NCBI GenBank assembly: GCA_022495005.1
Contig: JAGYXB010001324.1
Coordinates: forward strand, 1 to 64,000
Direction: 5' to 3'
DNA: 64,000 nucleotides
Source: Rhyacophila brunnea
Taxonomy: Eukaryota > Arthropoda > Insecta > Trichoptera > Rhyacophilidae
A program made the translations under genes and the position numbers. Below the pieces are notes generated by a model. It did no database searches. It had not been told where the DNA came from and was given only the letters and a program-made list of their open reading frames with translations. Shown piece by piece: positions 63,136 to 64,000 of the stretch. The number at the start of each line of letters is the position of its first letter. The first letter of the stretch is position 1.

Positions 63136-64000
63136 TGTACCCCTCTGAATACTAAAACACATAAAAAAATTAATAATAATAGTATTTGTCGATATAGGAT
63201 TAATGTATTATTTAAGTACCAACCTTCATTTACCGATTGTTTAACATAGTTGTGTAGAATAAAATAAATAAATGCAAATTTATCATTAAAGTCGCTTTAC
63301 TTAACTTGGTTACTATCCACTTGGATACCAATTGATTTATTTGAGAATGTTCATTTTTTTAATCTGACGAATCCGGTCCTGAATTTTGATAAAATTGTTT
63401 ACATGGCAAATTACACAAACAGTCGTTTTATTCTTTTCAATCACACCATATTTATCAAACCATTCTATTTGATATGGTCTGGAACTTGTATCGTTTGTTT
63501 TATTTTTTTAACCGAAGACATAGTACAGGGCTACAACCAATAATATTTATATTTAGAACACAATAATTTGAGAAGAAATTTCTTATTTAGTACTTGATAT
63601 TATACCTACATACATTATTATGTAGATGAGAAACTTTAATAATAATTAAATGATAATAATGTTCAATTATTAAACACTTCTAGACGCATACGACAAGGCT
63701 GTCATTTAGTTCCGCACTGGTACATCTCCCCGTTCTATGATGCAACGAATATATTGTATGCGCGTAATATATTATGCTTCGCGACAAAATGACGAAACAC
63801 GACGATTTACGACCATGTATGTCATACACAGGTGCAGTGATACAATAGAAAATAATTAGCTAGCTAATATCCACTTGGAAATATTTTTTTATAAATTCGA
63901 CATTAGATATAAGTATATAAGTTCATTATTTTTTTAATTGACACCCACAGTGGCCGCGAGATGTATGCCAGCAGAAAACCTAGCGGAAATATACGAAGCT

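Larger units (their letters stand above)
62294..64000. other. Probable intron, no further exon recognised
   Basis: Contains SINE-B (62477-62690, with a second tail at 62735-62815) and the right end of a catggccccc MITE (63000-63135). The last 50 bases follow a cag and are open in the expected phase, but they also resemble a SINE-A head (acccacagtggccgcg), so no exon is called. Confidence 0.5.

Noticed and set aside
63951..64000. Possible 15th exon after cag at 63948-63950, open in the expected phase
   Set aside because: Only 50 bases are visible, and acccacagtggccgcg matches the start of the SINE-A head, so a SINE is at least as likely.
1..64000. CRISPR arrays, prokaryotic operons, rRNA genes or phage-type defence systems
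   Set aside because: No direct repeats with unique spacers, no dense intronless coding, and clear spliceosomal introns; the sequence is eukaryotic.

Overview
The window looks like a stretch of nuclear genome from an insect. It is AT-rich, has GT-AG introns of 0.3 to 8 kb, and is crowded with non-LTR, LTR, Helitron, hAT-like, TA-flanked and tRNA-derived SINE sequences. A degenerate (TTAGG)n-type tract, the arthropod telomere motif, argues against Diptera. The AT/ATA-rich texture and TE mix suggest a hemipteran, perhaps aphid-like. That is an impression; Lepidoptera cannot be excluded without a database search.

Only one gene can be modelled with confidence. It lies on the + strand from 15778 to at least 62293 and was reconstructed from 14 coding exons whose splice phases all agree. 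It encodes a secreted modular serine protease resembling insect ModSP/HP14 and Limulus clotting factor C: signal peptide (exons 1-2), sushi/CCP module (type A, exon 3), second cysteine-rich CCP/wonton-like module (type B, exon 4), then an S1A protease domain with an intact His-Asp-Ser triad (exons 5-9). Translation then appears to continue by an in-phase splice into another type-A module (exon 10), a 17-residue linker (exon 11), type-A (exon 12), type-B (exon 13) and type-B (exon 14). The model is still open at the last exon seen, so a second catalytic domain may lie beyond 64000. Either this is a protease with regulatory modules on both sides of its catalytic domain, or two tandem copies are being joined.

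Layout. 1-15777 is upstream and intergenic: a minisatellite, a hAT fragment carrying transposase remnants, a 5'-truncated LINE, a C2H2 zinc-finger pseudogene, a nested TIR/hAT-like/Helitron complex, a 1.27 kb inverted repeat with arms of about 0.6 kb, and three hAT MITEs with 8-bp target-site duplications. 15778-62293 is the protease gene. Its introns hold a 2.54 kb non-autonomous LTR retrotransposon (two 780-bp LTRs, GTAC duplication), several hAT elements, two SINE families, LINE fragments, pogo-like elements, a telomere-like tract embedded in inverted repeats, and a 15/16-bp minisatellite. 62294-64000 is probably intron of the same gene, with SINE and MITE remnants.

I found no rRNA genes, convincing functional tRNA genes, CRISPR arrays or prokaryotic-type operons.
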